From positions 1 through 64,000 of the forward strand of contig CAJTYR010000007.1 in the NCBI GenBank assembly GCA_910584295.1: a stretch of DNA of 64,000 bases, written 5' to 3'. Origin of the DNA: an uncultured Christensenella sp. GTDB lineage: Bacteria; Bacillota; Clostridia; Christensenellales; UBA1242. Position numbers and translations under genes: made by a program. The notes under the pieces were generated by a model. It saw nothing but the letters and a program-made list of their open reading frames with translations. It did not search any database and had not been told where the DNA came from. Below are positions 39,891-48,603 of the stretch, piece after piece; the stretch's first letter is position 1; each line of letters opens with the position of its first letter.

Positions 39891-40037
39891 ATGGTAAGCA
39901 GATTTGAAATGTACAAAGCATATCACGCAGCAGTTAAAAAGGCTGAGGAAGCACAAAAACTTGAAGCGGAAGCAAAAAACACAAAAACTGCTTATGTTAA
40001 AGGACAAAAAGTCGTTCAATCTCCAAAAGAAAAATAG
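39891..40037 (+). CDS. 48-residue basic protein gene between rpsG and fusA
   Basis: The protein has 48 residues: it begins MVSRFEMYKAYHAAVKKAEEA, has an Ala/Glu/Lys helix in the middle and ends KVVQSPKEK. GGAGG lies 5 bases before the ATG, an excellent ribosome site. It is one helix-rich, highly charged chain. Its place within the str operon suggests co-expression with translation genes. The family is not recognised. It is too short for most gene finders. Confidence 0.65.
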   Translation: MVSRFEMYKAYHAAVKKAEEAQKLEAEAKNTKTAYVKGQKVVQSPKEK

Positions 40038-40107
40038 TTTTTGGAAATTTCACACCATGGTTTAAGAAAACTTAAAATTGTGAAAAATTTAATTTAGGAG
40101 AAAAAAT

Positions 40108-42177
40108 ATGGCTACAAACCTTGAGATGACCAGAAATGTCGGTATTATGGCTCACATCGATGCTGGAAAAACTACCACTACAGAAAGAATTCTTTACTAT
40201 ACTGGTAAAAGCCACAAAATCGGTGAAGTTCACGACGGTCAGGCTACAATGGACTGGATGGCTCAGGAACAAGAAAGAGGTATCACAATCACTTCTGCCT
40301 GCACCACATGCCAATGGAAAGGTCACAAAATCAACATCATTGACACTCCAGGACACGTTGACTTCACTGTTGAAGTTGAACGTTCTTTGAAAGTTCTTGA
40401 TGGATCTGTTCTTGTGCTTTCCGCAAGAGATAAGGTTCAACCTCAAACTGAAACTGTTTGGAGACAAGCCGCAAACTACAAAGTTCCTATCATCATCTAT
40501 GTAAACAAAATGGACAGAGATGCTGCAGATTTCTTTGGTTGCGTTGATTCAATCAGAGACAGATTGAAGACAAACCCACTTCCAATTCAAATGCCAATCG
40601 GAGAAGCTGACACTTTCAGTGGAATCATTGACCTTCTCACAATGAAGGCTGAAATCTATGAAGATGACATGGGCACAAAAATCAATGTCTGCGATATTCC
40701 TGAAGAATACAAAGCAAAGGCTCAAGCACTTCATGATGACATGATTGAAAAAATCGTTGAAACAGATGATGCTCTTCTTGAAAAGTTTTTCAATGGAGAG
40801 GAAATTTCTTTGGACGAACTTAAAAAGACTTTGAGAAAAGCAACAATCGCAAGAATACTTGTTCCTGTTCTTTGTGGTTCTTCTTATAAGAATAAGGGTG
40901 TTCAGATGCTTTTGGATGCTATGGTTGAATATCTTCCATCTCCACTTGACATAGATCACATTGCTGGAACAAACCCAGACACAGGTGCAGAAGAAACAAG
41001 AGCACCAAGCGAAGACGCTCCATTTGCTGGTCTTGCATTCAAGATTATGACAGACCCATTTGTTGGTCGTCTTGCGTTCTTCAGAGTTTACTCTGGAAAA
41101 CTTACTGCAGGCTCTTATGTTTACAACTCAAACAAGGGTGAAAAAGAAAGAGTTGGAAGACTTATCAGAATGCACTCAAACCAAAGAGAAGAGATCAAAG
41201 AAGTTGGCGCTGGTGACATTGCTGCCATCGTTGGTCTTAAAGACACAATCACAGGTGAAACTCTTTGTGATGAAAAGAAACCAATCGTTTTGGAAAGTAT
41301 GGAATTCCCAGAACCAGTTATCAGAGTTGCAATCGAACCAAAAACAAAACTTATGCAAGAAAAAATGGTTCTCGCACTTGTGAAACTTGCTGAAGAAGAT
41401 CCAACTTTCAAAACATACACAGACCAAGAAACTGGTCAAACAATCATCGCTGGTATGGGAGAGCTTCACCTTGAAATCATCGTTGACAGACTTCTTCGTG
41501 AATTTAAAGTTGAAGCAAATGTTGGTGCTCCTCAAGTTGCTTATAAAGAAACAATCAGAAAAGCAACAAAGGCAGAAGGAAAGTTCATCAGACAGTCTGG
41601 TGGTAAGGGACAATATGGTCACTGCGTGATCAATATCGAGCCTCTTGAGCCAGGAACAGGTTATCAATTTGAAGATAAGACTGTTGGTGGATCAGTTCCA
41701 AAAGAATATATCCAACCAATCAACAACGGAATTCAAGAAGCTTGCAAGACTGGTGTTATTGCTGGATATGAAACTGTTGACTTCAAAGTTACTTTGATTG
41801 ATGGTTCTTATCACGAAGTTGACTCTTCAGAAGCAGCCTTCAAGATTGCTGGTTCTATGGCGTTTAAGGATGGTGCGTTGCACGCAGACCCAGTTCTTCT
41901 TGAACCTATCATGAAAGTTCAAGTTGAAGTTCCAGATGACTATCTTGGAACAGTTATGGGCAACTTGACTTCTCGTCGTGGAATTTTGACTGGAAACGAA
42001 ACAAAACCAGGCGTTCAAGTTGTAAATGCAGAAGTTCCACTTGGAGAAATGTTTGGTTATGCAACAGATTTGCGTTCTCAAACACAAGGTCGTGGGACAT
42101 TCACTATGGAATTCTTGAAATATGCTGAAGTTCCAAGAAACATTGCCGAAACTATTGTTGGAAACAGAAAGAAATAA
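40108..42177 (+). CDS. fusA: elongation factor G
   Basis: The protein has 689 residues. The start follows TAGGAG. G1 AHIDAGKT, G2 RGIT, G3 DTPGHVDF, G4 NKMD and the usual five domains are all present, ending in the domain V motif DLRSQTQGRGTFTMEF. It drives ribosomal translocation with GTP. It lies after a 48-residue gene in the str operon. Length and order are normal. Confidence 0.98.
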   Translation: MATNLEMTRNVGIMAHIDAGKTTTTERILYYTGKSHKIGEVHDGQATMDWMAQEQERGITITSACTTCQWKGHKINIIDTPGHVDFTVEVERSLKVLDGSVLVLSARDKVQPQTETVWRQAANYKVPIIIYVNKMDRDAADFFGCVDSIRDRLKTNPLPIQMPIGEADTFSGIIDLLTMKAEIYEDDMGTKINVCDIPEEYKAKAQALHDDMIEKIVETDDALLEKFFNGEEISLDELKKTLRKATIARILVPVLCGSSYKNKGVQMLLDAMVEYLPSPLDIDHIAGTNPDTGAEETRAPSEDAPFAGLAFKIMTDPFVGRLAFFRVYSGKLTAGSYVYNSNKGEKERVGRLIRMHSNQREEIKEVGAGDIAAIVGLKDTITGETLCDEKKPIVLESMEFPEPVIRVAIEPKTKLMQEKMVLALVKLAEEDPTFKTYTDQETGQTIIAGMGELHLEIIVDRLLREFKVEANVGAPQVAYKETIRKATKAEGKFIRQSGGKGQYGHCVINIEPLEPGTGYQFEDKTVGGSVPKEYIQPINNGIQEACKTGVIAGYETVDFKVTLIDGSYHEVDSSEAAFKIAGSMAFKDGALHADPVLLEPIMKVQVEVPDDYLGTVMGNLTSRRGILTGNETKPGVQVVNAEVPLGEMFGYATDLRSQTQGRGTFTMEFLKYAEVPRNIAETIVGNRKK

Positions 42178-42208
42178 CAGTTTCTGTCAAAAATATATCA
42201 AAAATGTT

Positions 42209-42236
42209 TTGACATTTACAAAATATATGTTAAAAT
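42209..42236 (+). promoter_or_regulatory. internal promoter before tuf
   Basis: TTGACA (42209-42214), 16-bp spacer, TAAAAT (42231-42236). It allows tuf to be expressed on its own. Confidence 0.75.
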
Positions 42237-42269
42237 GTAACAGTAAAAAATAAAAAGGAGATTTTAAAA

Positions 42270-43472
42270 ATGGCTACAGGTAAGTATGACATTACTAAAC
42301 CACACGTTAACGTTGGTACAATCGGACACGTTGACCATGGTAAAACTACATTGACTGCTGCTATTACAATGTATAGCGCAGCAAAGGGCTTTGCTCAAAA
42401 GATGAGATACGATGAAATCGACAAAGCTCCAGAAGAAAAAGCAAGAGGAATCACAATCAACACAGCACACGTTGAATATCAAACAGAAAAGAGACACTAT
42501 GCTCACGTTGACTGCCCAGGACACGCTGATTATGTTAAAAACATGATTACTGGTGCCGCTCAAATGGACGGCGCAATCCTTGTTGTTGCTGCAACAGATG
42601 GTCCTATGCCTCAAACAAGAGAACACATTTTGCTTGCTAGACAGGTTGGTGTTCCTTATATCCTCGTTTTCATGAACAAAACTGATCAAGTTGACGATCC
42701 AGAACTTTTGGAACTCGTTGAAATGGAAATCAGAGAACTTTTGAACGAATATGGATTCCCAGGAGATGACACTCCAATCATTAAAGGTTCAGCTCTCAAA
42801 GCATTGGAAGCTGCTCAAGCTGGAAATGTAACAGATTCTGCTTGTGCTCCTATTCAAGAACTTCTTGACGCTCTTGATTCTTATATCCCTGAACCAGAAA
42901 GAGACACTGACAAACCTTTCCTTATGCCAGTTGAAGACGTTTTCACAATCACAGGTCGTGGAACTGTTGCTACTGGAAGAATCGAAAGAGGTGTTGTAAG
43001 AATCAATGATGTTGTTGAAATCGTTGGTATGGGCGCAAAGAAACAAACAGTTGTAACTGGTGTTGAAATGTTCAGAAAGACAGTTGATGAAGGTATCGCT
43101 GGATTCAACGTTGGTATTCTTCTTCGTGGTATCCAAAGAACAGAAATCGAAAGAGGACAAGTTCTTTGCAAACCAGGAACAATTAAACCTCACACAAAAT
43201 TTGCTGCTGAAGTTTACGTTTTGAAGAAAGAAGAAGGCGGACGTCACACTCCATTCTTCAATGGTTACAGACCACAATTCTATTTCAGAACAACTGACGT
43301 AACAGGAACAATTGAACTTCCTGCAGGTGTTGAAATGGTTATGCCTGGAGATAACATCAAGATGACAATCGAACTTTCAAAAGAAATTGCCATCGAACAA
43401 GGACTTCGTTTTGCTATCCGTGAAGGCGGAAGAACAGTTGGTTCTGGTGTTGTTTCACAAGTTATTGAATAA
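42270..43472 (+). CDS. tuf: elongation factor Tu
   Basis: The protein has 400 residues. The start follows AAGGAG. Motifs: GHVDHGKTTL, RGITINTAHVEY, DCPGHADYVKNM, and NKTDQVDD (the NKxD GTP specificity site, here NKTD). Domains II and III are complete. It delivers aminoacyl-tRNA to the ribosome. A strong terminator follows. Confidence 0.98.
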   Translation: MATGKYDITKPHVNVGTIGHVDHGKTTLTAAITMYSAAKGFAQKMRYDEIDKAPEEKARGITINTAHVEYQTEKRHYAHVDCPGHADYVKNMITGAAQMDGAILVVAATDGPMPQTREHILLARQVGVPYILVFMNKTDQVDDPELLELVEMEIRELLNEYGFPGDDTPIIKGSALKALEAAQAGNVTDSACAPIQELLDALDSYIPEPERDTDKPFLMPVEDVFTITGRGTVATGRIERGVVRINDVVEIVGMGAKKQTVVTGVEMFRKTVDEGIAGFNVGILLRGIQRTEIERGQVLCKPGTIKPHTKFAAEVYVLKKEEGGRHTPFFNGYRPQFYFRTTDVTGTIELPAGVEMVMPGDNIKMTIELSKEIAIEQGLRFAIREGGRTVGSGVVSQVIE

Positions 43473-43486
43473 TAACAATAATTCTA

Positions 43487-43516
43487 AAAAGACTGGGATT
43501 TCCAGTCTTTTTTTGT
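43487..43516 (+). terminator. terminator of the str operon
   Basis: AAAAGACTGG pairs with CCAGTCTTTT across GATTT, followed by a T-run. Confidence 0.85.
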
Positions 43517-43524
43517 TGTTTAGT

Positions 43525-43553
43525 TGTAAAAAAAAGACCAAAATTTCGGTCTC
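43525..43553 (-). terminator. terminator of the 177-residue hypothetical gene
   Basis: GACC (43536-43539) and GGTC (43548-43551) with a self-complementary loop, followed on the minus strand by eight T residues. Confidence 0.6.
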
Positions 43554-43555
43554 TT

Positions 43556-44089
43556 TTATTTGCCATTTCTATCTTTTGGGGACTTAGCTGGAGTTTTTCC
43601 TTCATCAACCTGTGCGAGTAAGAGAGCAGAACAGAAAATTTGATTATCTGTATTTTTAGTTCCGGATTGGATGTTTGCAAAGCCTTTATCTGTAATTTTT
43701 TTTGCTAGTTCGGCATCACCACCAGTTGCATAAAGACTGGTGAGTGCGATTTCAAATTTCATAAGATTTTGTGTGGCACAGGCTGATTCGAAAACCCCAG
43801 CAATGGTTTGTGGGTTGCTGTTTTCCCATGGGTTGTTTTCTCTTCCCCATTTTTTCATATTAAAATTAAGAAGGCTTGATGCTTTTTCTGTTTCAACCAA
43901 GTCTGAAAGGCAATATTCAATGTTTGCTCTGATGTCATCTATATTTTCACATTTTAATTGACAGCCTTGGTTTGTTTGGCTTAACATTGTTCCAAACTCA
44001 TAATTTTGGTCGTCCATTATTCTAAGAATGGAATCTTTTATAAGCAATAAGGATTTGTAATCTTCAACTATTTCTTTAAGTTTTCTCAT
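43556..44089 (-). CDS. hypothetical protein
   Basis: The protein has 177 residues. The start follows TAGGAG on the minus strand. No signal peptide or membrane helix. The N-terminal third is helical and charged; the middle has Trp/Asn-rich KKWGRENNPWENSNPQ. The end is polar with several Lys and Gly. No family recognised. It is monocistronic with its own promoter. Confidence 0.6.
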   Translation of the reverse strand: MRKLKEIVEDYKSLLLIKDSILRIMDDQNYEFGTMLSQTNQGCQLKCENIDDIRANIEYCLSDLVETEKASSLLNFNMKKWGRENNPWENSNPQTIAGVFESACATQNLMKFEIALTSLYATGGDAELAKKITDKGFANIQSGTKNTDNQIFCSALLLAQVDEGKTPAKSPKDRNGK

Positions 44090-44148
44090 TTTTTTCTCCT
44101 ATGTATTTTTGAAATTTGAAAAAATGAATTTTCTTCATTTATATATTG

Positions 44149-44177
44149 AGTATAACACATATAATTTGCTATTTCAA
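44149..44177 (-). promoter_or_regulatory. promoter of the 177-residue hypothetical gene
   Basis: TTGAAA (44172-44177), 17-bp spacer, TATACT (44149-44154) on the minus strand. Confidence 0.65.
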
Positions 44178-44231
44178 GACCCATTTTTGATTTTTTTGAC
44201 AAAATCATACCTTTTGAAACTGATTTTTATT

Positions 44232-44259
44232 TTGTTACATGTGGATTTTATGCTATAAT
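44232..44259 (+). promoter_or_regulatory. promoter of the sepF-lspA-rluD operon
   Basis: TTGTTA (44232-44237), 16-bp spacer, TATAAT (44254-44259). Confidence 0.55.
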
Positions 44260-44282
44260 CTTTATTATAAGCGAGAAAAATT

Positions 44283-44648
44283 ATGGGATTGATGAATTAT
44301 ATCTATAAATTTTTTGGATTTGAAAGTGATGATGTCAAAGTGGTTGCAAAAAAGAAAAATCCACAAAAAGCAACCTACAATTTGAAAATCAAGCAGGACA
44401 TGCCGGAAGAAATTGATGGTGTGAAAGTTTTTTATCCTGAAGATTTTGAAGAGTGCAAAGAAAGAGCAGATTTGTTGAAGAAAAACACTCCTTTTTTCCT
44501 TGATTTTCGTGCTTGTAGCAACAATGAGAAAAACAAAGCATTAAATTATATCAGTGGCGTTATTGCTGTTCTAGGTGCAAGTATGGAAGAAGTTGAAAAA
44601 AATCTTTACATTTTTTTGCCTAAAAATATGAAAATTGAGAGAGAATGA
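44283..44648 (+). CDS. sepF: cell division protein SepF
   Basis: The protein has 121 residues. The N-terminal amphipathic helix MGLMNYIYKFFGFES would bind the membrane. A short linker follows, then the SepF core VKVFYPEDFEECKERADLL, FFLDFRAC, NYISGVIAVLGASMEEVEKNLYIFLP. SepF tethers FtsZ to the membrane and lines the septum. It is shorter in the linker than B. subtilis SepF. The ribosome site is weak (GCGAG). It is first in an operon with lspA and rluD. Confidence 0.88.
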   Translation: MGLMNYIYKFFGFESDDVKVVAKKKNPQKATYNLKIKQDMPEEIDGVKVFYPEDFEECKERADLLKKNTPFFLDFRACSNNEKNKALNYISGVIAVLGASMEEVEKNLYIFLPKNMKIERE

Positions 44649-44650
44649 AT

Positions 44651-44869
44651 ATGAAAAGTGGTTCTTGTCCAAAATGTGCAAGTGAAGACATTTTGGTTTT
44701 TTCGCAAAGTGGGAAAGAGAAATTTGTGGATTGTGAAAAAATTGGAAACCTTAAGGGCGAAATTGTTACAACAAGATATGTTTGTTGCAATTGTGGTTAT
44801 TCAGAGCGTTATTTTGAGGATGAAAACCTTGAAAAGTTGAAGAAGAAATACAAAAAAGTGAGAGGTTGA
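44651..44869 (+). CDS. zinc-ribbon protein in the sepF operon
   Basis: The protein has 72 residues. The ATG at 44651 follows GAGAG; an ATG at 44645 overlapping the sepF stop is the alternative. Two CxxC pairs (CPKC near residue 6, CCNC near 47) form a zinc ribbon, with a Lys/Glu-rich end. It is the kind of small zinc-ribbon protein often found in such operons. Target unknown. Confidence 0.7.
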   Translation: MKSGSCPKCASEDILVFSQSGKEKFVDCEKIGNLKGEIVTTRYVCCNCGYSERYFEDENLEKLKKKYKKVRG

Positions 44870-44874
44870 GCTTT

Positions 44875-45384
44875 TTGAAAAAGAAAGATTGGATCAAATT
44901 TTCCGTTATGATGGCAATAATTGTTGCAATTCTCGTGGTTGACTTGGTCACAAAGTATGTCTTTGATGCAAAATTGGCAGGAGGGGAATCTGTGACAGTT
45001 ATTCCTTATCTTTTCAATTTCCGAATTGTGCATAATTATGGTGCAGCATGGGGTATGCTTGCTGGGAAGCAAGTCTTTTTGATTGTTTTAACCTTTATTT
45101 TTCTTGGAATTTTCATTTTTTATTATATCAAAGAAAAAAACAAATCTTGGCTTTTGAATGTTACCTTTGGCTTCCTTTTTGCAGGTTGCTTGGGCAATCT
45201 TTATGACAGACTTATTTTTGGATATGTGAGAGATATGATTGAATTTGATTTTTGGAAAAGTTTTCCAATTTTCAATTTTGCAGATGTTGCCTTAAGTGTT
45301 GGGGTTGTTCTTTTGGTTGTCTATTTAATTATCTATTTTGTCAAAGAAACAAAAGCAAAGAAGGTTGACAAAAGAGATGAATAA
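44875..45384 (+). CDS. lspA: lipoprotein signal peptidase II
   Basis: The protein has ~169 residues from a TTG at 44875 (9 bases after AGAGG); a TTG at 44866 is the alternative. Four membrane helices. Motifs: DLVTKYVF, NYGAAWGM, the catalytic GNLYDR and FNFADVAL with the two active-site aspartates. It removes lipoprotein signal peptides before the lipid-modified cysteine. The window's lipoproteins are its natural substrates. It overlaps rluD. Confidence 0.93.
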   Translation: MKKKDWIKFSVMMAIIVAILVVDLVTKYVFDAKLAGGESVTVIPYLFNFRIVHNYGAAWGMLAGKQVFLIVLTFIFLGIFIFYYIKEKNKSWLLNVTFGFLFAGCLGNLYDRLIFGYVRDMIEFDFWKSFPIFNFADVALSVGVVLLVVYLIIYFVKETKAKKVDKRDE

Positions 45385-46279
45385 GGAAATTTTTGTCACT
45401 GAAAGTGGTGTGGGAAAAAGAATTGACGCATTTCTTGTTGAAATTTTTCCTGATTTTTCTCGTTCTCATGTCAAAAACTTGATCGATAAGGGATTGGTTA
45501 AGGTTGATGGTAAATTGCCAAACAAGGCTGGTCTTTTGCTTAAAAATGGTCAAATGATCGAAATCGAACCACTTTTGCCTCAAAAAATATCGACAGAAGC
45601 GGAAGATGTTGATTTTGAGATTGTTTATGAAGACAAAGATTTGGCTGTGATTAATAAACCTCAAGGATTGGTGGTGCATCCATGCACTTCAACAAAAAAT
45701 GGAACACTTGTCAATGGGCTTTTGGCGAAAATCAAAGATTTAAGTGGTATAAACGGACAGCTTCGTCCAGGGATTGTTCACAGACTTGATAAGGATACAA
45801 GCGGTCTTTTGGTGGTTGCAAAAAATGATTTTGCTCATGTGAGCCTTGCTGAGCAAATCAAAAATAAGACTTGTCATAGACATTATTTGTCACTTCTTGA
45901 AGGGCATTTAAGAGATGGTGCAGGCAGAATTGAGACATACATAAAAAGAGACCCTAAAAATCGAAAAAAGATGTCCGTGCAGTCGACAGGCAGGCTTGCA
46001 ATCACTGATTATAAAGTGCAAAAATGGTTTGATGATTGTTGTTTGGTTGAATTTGTTCTTCAAACTGGAAGAACTCATCAAATTAGGGTGCATGCAAAAT
46101 ATTTGGGGCATCCAGTCGTTGGTGACAAGCTTTATGGCAAGGAGAAAAAGGGGCTTGTAGGACAACTGCTTCATGCCTATAAACTTTCGTTTACACATCC
46201 AAAAACTGGAAAGTTTATGGAGTTTGAAGTGGATCTGCCAGATTATTTTAAAGGGTATATAAAAACATTGGAGAAATAA
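45377..46279 (+). CDS. rluD: 23S rRNA pseudouridine synthase RluD family
   Basis: The protein has 300 residues. The ATG at 45377 overlaps the end of lspA by 8 bases; the ribosome site is weak. An N-terminal S4 domain (RIDAFLVEIFPDFSRSHVKNL) is followed by the catalytic motif GIVHRLDKDTSGLLVVAK with the active aspartate, and the RTHQIRVHAKYLGHP signature. The specific uridines modified cannot be read from sequence alone. The lspA-rluD pair is a common Firmicutes order. Confidence 0.9.
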   Translation: MNKEIFVTESGVGKRIDAFLVEIFPDFSRSHVKNLIDKGLVKVDGKLPNKAGLLLKNGQMIEIEPLLPQKISTEAEDVDFEIVYEDKDLAVINKPQGLVVHPCTSTKNGTLVNGLLAKIKDLSGINGQLRPGIVHRLDKDTSGLLVVAKNDFAHVSLAEQIKNKTCHRHYLSLLEGHLRDGAGRIETYIKRDPKNRKKMSVQSTGRLAITDYKVQKWFDDCCLVEFVLQTGRTHQIRVHAKYLGHPVVGDKLYGKEKKGLVGQLLHAYKLSFTHPKTGKFMEFEVDLPDYFKGYIKTLEK

Positions 46280-46280
46280 C

Positions 46281-46820
46281 ATGATTATTTTTATTAGGCA
46301 TGGACAAACAAAAGAAAATCTTGAGGGAATCAATACAGGGCGAAAAGATATCCCTCTCAACAAGACTGGCAAAGTTCAGGCAAAAGAATGTGCCCAAATC
46401 ATGATGTGGGACAAGTTTGATGTTGTGTATTGTTCTCCACTTAAAAGAGCAAAACAGACAGCAAAAATCATTATGAAACATCACAAACATGTTCCAATCA
46501 TCTATGATGATCGACTTGTGGAGAGGGAAGATGGCTCTGCCACTGGTATGAAACAAAGTGAAGCCTATCCTAAATTTGTTTGGGATTTTAAGAAAAAATA
46601 TGACTTTGAAAATTTTGAGCAGCCTGCGGAAATGTTTAAAAGGGTTTCAGGCTTTTATGATGAGATTTTGCCAAAACATAAGGGACAAAAGGTGGTCATC
46701 ATTGCACATGATGGAGTTGGGAAAATCAGTCGTATGTATTTTGAAGGGTTGCCAGAATGCAAAAACCTCGATGGCTTCTTGTTTGACAACGCCAGACCTT
46801 ATGTTTTAAGTGAAGATTAG
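46281..46820 (+). CDS. histidine phosphatase superfamily enzyme (GpmB/PhoE-like)
   Basis: The protein has 179 residues. The start follows TTGGAG. The active-site FIRHGQTKENLEG carries the nucleophile His and the Arg. A later SPLKRAKQTAKI and IIAHDGVGKI (second His) complete the family pattern. Substrates range from phosphoglycerate to sugar phosphates and cannot be assigned. It follows rluD by one base, so it is likely in that operon. Confidence 0.82.
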   Translation: MIIFIRHGQTKENLEGINTGRKDIPLNKTGKVQAKECAQIMMWDKFDVVYCSPLKRAKQTAKIIMKHHKHVPIIYDDRLVEREDGSATGMKQSEAYPKFVWDFKKKYDFENFEQPAEMFKRVSGFYDEILPKHKGQKVVIIAHDGVGKISRMYFEGLPECKNLDGFLFDNARPYVLSED

Positions 46821-46849
46821 ATAAGAAATTCAGCAGAATTAATTGAAAT

Positions 46850-46877
46850 AAAAAAAATGCACATGTGCATTTTTTAT
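46850..46877. terminator. bidirectional terminator
   Basis: AAAAAATGCACA pairs with TGTGCATTTTTT with no real loop bases other than the central few. It lies between two convergent genes. Confidence 0.75.
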
Positions 46878-46880
46878 TTA

Positions 46881-47693
46881 TTATACTTTTCCACCATCAA
46901 TGTTTTTTGTTGAAGCTGTTTTTGATGATGTAAGTTTTTGCTGAAGTGATGCTGGAAGTGGAGTTGCAATTTCGTTGTCAAGATTTGCGGTGACCAAAAT
47001 AGATTTAAGTTCTGGCGACATGTGCTTTTCCGCCCATCTTTCCGCACATTCAGTTGTTTTTCCATAAAAAGTATCTTCTACGCCAATTGCTCCGACATAA
47101 TCAAGAGTAACAAGAAGCATCACTTTGCTCTGTTTAAGTTCGCATTTTTCTTTATTTAGCCATATGTATTTGATTCCATTATCTTCTACAATAGGAGCAG
47201 TGTTTGAATACTCGGTTTGACTTGCAATGAATGTTGGTTGATTTGATCCTTTGAAATAAAAAAGTTCGTGTATATTAAGAGTGGTTGTCCTATCCAAAGG
47301 ATTACAAGATTTTACTAAATTGGAATTTTTGTCATAGATTGGCATACAAGACACTCGAAAGCCGGCGCCAGATTCTAAATTTTTCCTCGTGTAATATGTT
47401 TCGAAAAGTCCATCTTCACATAAATAGCAAGCAATGGTTTCAGGTTTCTTATAAAGAGCATTGTTTATCTCTTCTTTAGCAGGTCTTACAATTTCAAATC
47501 TTGTAATTCCATAGCCCTTGCCATCGTAGCACTTAAAACGCTTGGTTCTATGTCCTGAATTTACTGATACGGGATTCCCATTTGAGTCGGGCTCTGCATC
47601 TGTGGAAACAAATGCGCTCATAAAGGCTGGAAATTTTTTATATAAATATTCCACGCACTCTATCGCACTAAAAACAAAAGCTTTTCCTTGCAT
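46881..47693 (-). CDS. hypothetical protein
   Basis: The protein has 270 residues. The start is the ATG at 47693 behind AGGAGG; an ATG at 47810 upstream would lie before the promoter. No signal peptide or membrane helix. It is mixed alpha/beta, with several Tyr- and Cys-containing segments (ETIACYLCEDGLFETYY) and a polar Lys/Thr end. Family not recognised. It has its own consensus promoter. Confidence 0.6.
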   Translation of the reverse strand: MQGKAFVFSAIECVEYLYKKFPAFMSAFVSTDAEPDSNGNPVSVNSGHRTKRFKCYDGKGYGITRFEIVRPAKEEINNALYKKPETIACYLCEDGLFETYYTRKNLESGAGFRVSCMPIYDKNSNLVKSCNPLDRTTTLNIHELFYFKGSNQPTFIASQTEYSNTAPIVEDNGIKYIWLNKEKCELKQSKVMLLVTLDYVGAIGVEDTFYGKTTECAERWAEKHMSPELKSILVTANLDNEIATPLPASLQQKLTSSKTASTKNIDGGKV

Positions 47694-47715
47694 TTTTCCT
47701 CCTAAAGATAAGGCA

Positions 47716-47744
47716 ATTATATTATATGTTGGGCTTAATGTCAA
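47716..47744 (-). promoter_or_regulatory. promoter of the 270-residue hypothetical gene
   Basis: TTGACA (47739-47744), 17-bp spacer, TATAAT (47716-47721) on the minus strand. Confidence 0.75.
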
Positions 47745-47817
47745 TAGGCGCTTATTATATAAGTAGGAATATAATGTTTTACTTACATAAATATAATGTA
47801 TTTTTCGCATTATTCTC

Positions 47818-47847
47818 TTGACAAAAAGGGCGTTTTTCTGCTAAAAT
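47818..47847 (+). promoter_or_regulatory. promoter of rplU-prp-rpmA
   Basis: TTGACA (47818-47823), 18-bp spacer, TAAAAT (47842-47847). Confidence 0.7.
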
Positions 47848-47853
47848 ATCAAA

Positions 47854-47971
47854 GTATCCGCATGGTATGGGTTTTGAAAGTAAGATTTGTTGCGATAAGT
47901 TTCTTATTTGCAATGGAAAGTGTCGAAGACACCACCCGGACAGCGAGTTTGGATAGAGGAGGTAAGAATTT
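47854..47971 (+). promoter_or_regulatory. L21-type leader RNA of rplU
   Basis: About 118 bases precede rplU. TATGGGTTTTGA at 47866-47877 and a GTGTC/GACAC hairpin followed by ACCACCCGGACAG recall the L21 leader of Firmicutes rplU mRNAs, thought to bind L21 and regulate the operon. Assigned from memory of that motif. Confidence 0.5.
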
Positions 47972-48280
47972 ATGTTTGCAGTGGTTCAAACTGGTGGAAA
48001 GCAATACAATGTCACAGAAAACGATGTGCTTAAAGTTGAAAAACTTTCTGGCGAAGTTGGAAGCAAGATTAAACTTGATGTTCTCTTGGTTTCAGATGGA
48101 AACAAGACTGTTGCTGGAACACCAACTGTTAAGGCGGCTGAAGTTTTGGCTGAAATTGTTGCTCACGGAAAAGGTGACAAAATCGTTGTATTCAAATACA
48201 AACCAAAGAAAAATGTCAGAAGCAAACAAGGTCACAGACAACCTTGGACAGAAATTAAAATTGTTTCAATAAAGATGTAA
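47972..48280 (+). CDS. rplU: 50S ribosomal protein L21
   Basis: The protein has 102 residues, full length. The start follows GAGGAGG. Features: MFAVVQTGGKQYNV, VTENDVLKVEKL, and the ending KPKKNVRSKQGHRQPWTEIKI. It is a large-subunit assembly protein. It begins the rplU-prp-rpmA operon. Confidence 0.97.
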   Translation: MFAVVQTGGKQYNVTENDVLKVEKLSGEVGSKIKLDVLLVSDGNKTVAGTPTVKAAEVLAEIVAHGKGDKIVVFKYKPKKNVRSKQGHRQPWTEIKIVSIKM

Positions 48281-48282
48281 TT

Positions 48283-48603
48283 ATGACTAGAATTACAATT
48301 TTCAAAAAAAATGGAAAAATTTGTGAGTATCAAATCAAAGGTCATAGTGGATTTGCTGAAGAGGGCAGTGACATTGTTTGTGCTGGGATTTCAACTGCAG
48401 GACAGATGGCTTTGATTGCTCTTAATGAGGTTTTGAAATTGGATGTTGAGTTTGACATCAAAGACGCATATTTGCATGTTTTCTTGAAAGATTTTCAAGA
48501 TGAAAAGGCTCAAGTTGTTTTGAGCGCAATGGAAAAAACTTTTGAAGATATCACAAAAAATTATGATAAAAATGTTAGAATGGAGGTTAGAGATGTTTGT
48601 TAA
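48283..48603 (+). CDS. prp: ribosomal-processing cysteine protease Prp
   Basis: The protein has 106 residues. The catalytic His is in GHSGFAEEGSD near residue 21 and the Cys in DIVCAGIS near residue 34, both exactly as in Prp of staphylococci and clostridia. It cuts the N-terminal extension off L27, whose gene follows and overlaps by 11 bases. The L27 encoded here has the matching cleavage site. Confidence 0.93.
   Translation: MTRITIFKKNGKICEYQIKGHSGFAEEGSDIVCAGISTAGQMALIALNEVLKLDVEFDIKDAYLHVFLKDFQDEKAQVVLSAMEKTFEDITKNYDKNVRMEVRDVC

Noticed and set aside
47753..47810. A 39-residue hydrophobic extension of the minus-strand gene at 46881
   Set aside because: The consensus promoter at 47716-47744 lies downstream of that start, and the ATG at 47693 has AGGAGG.
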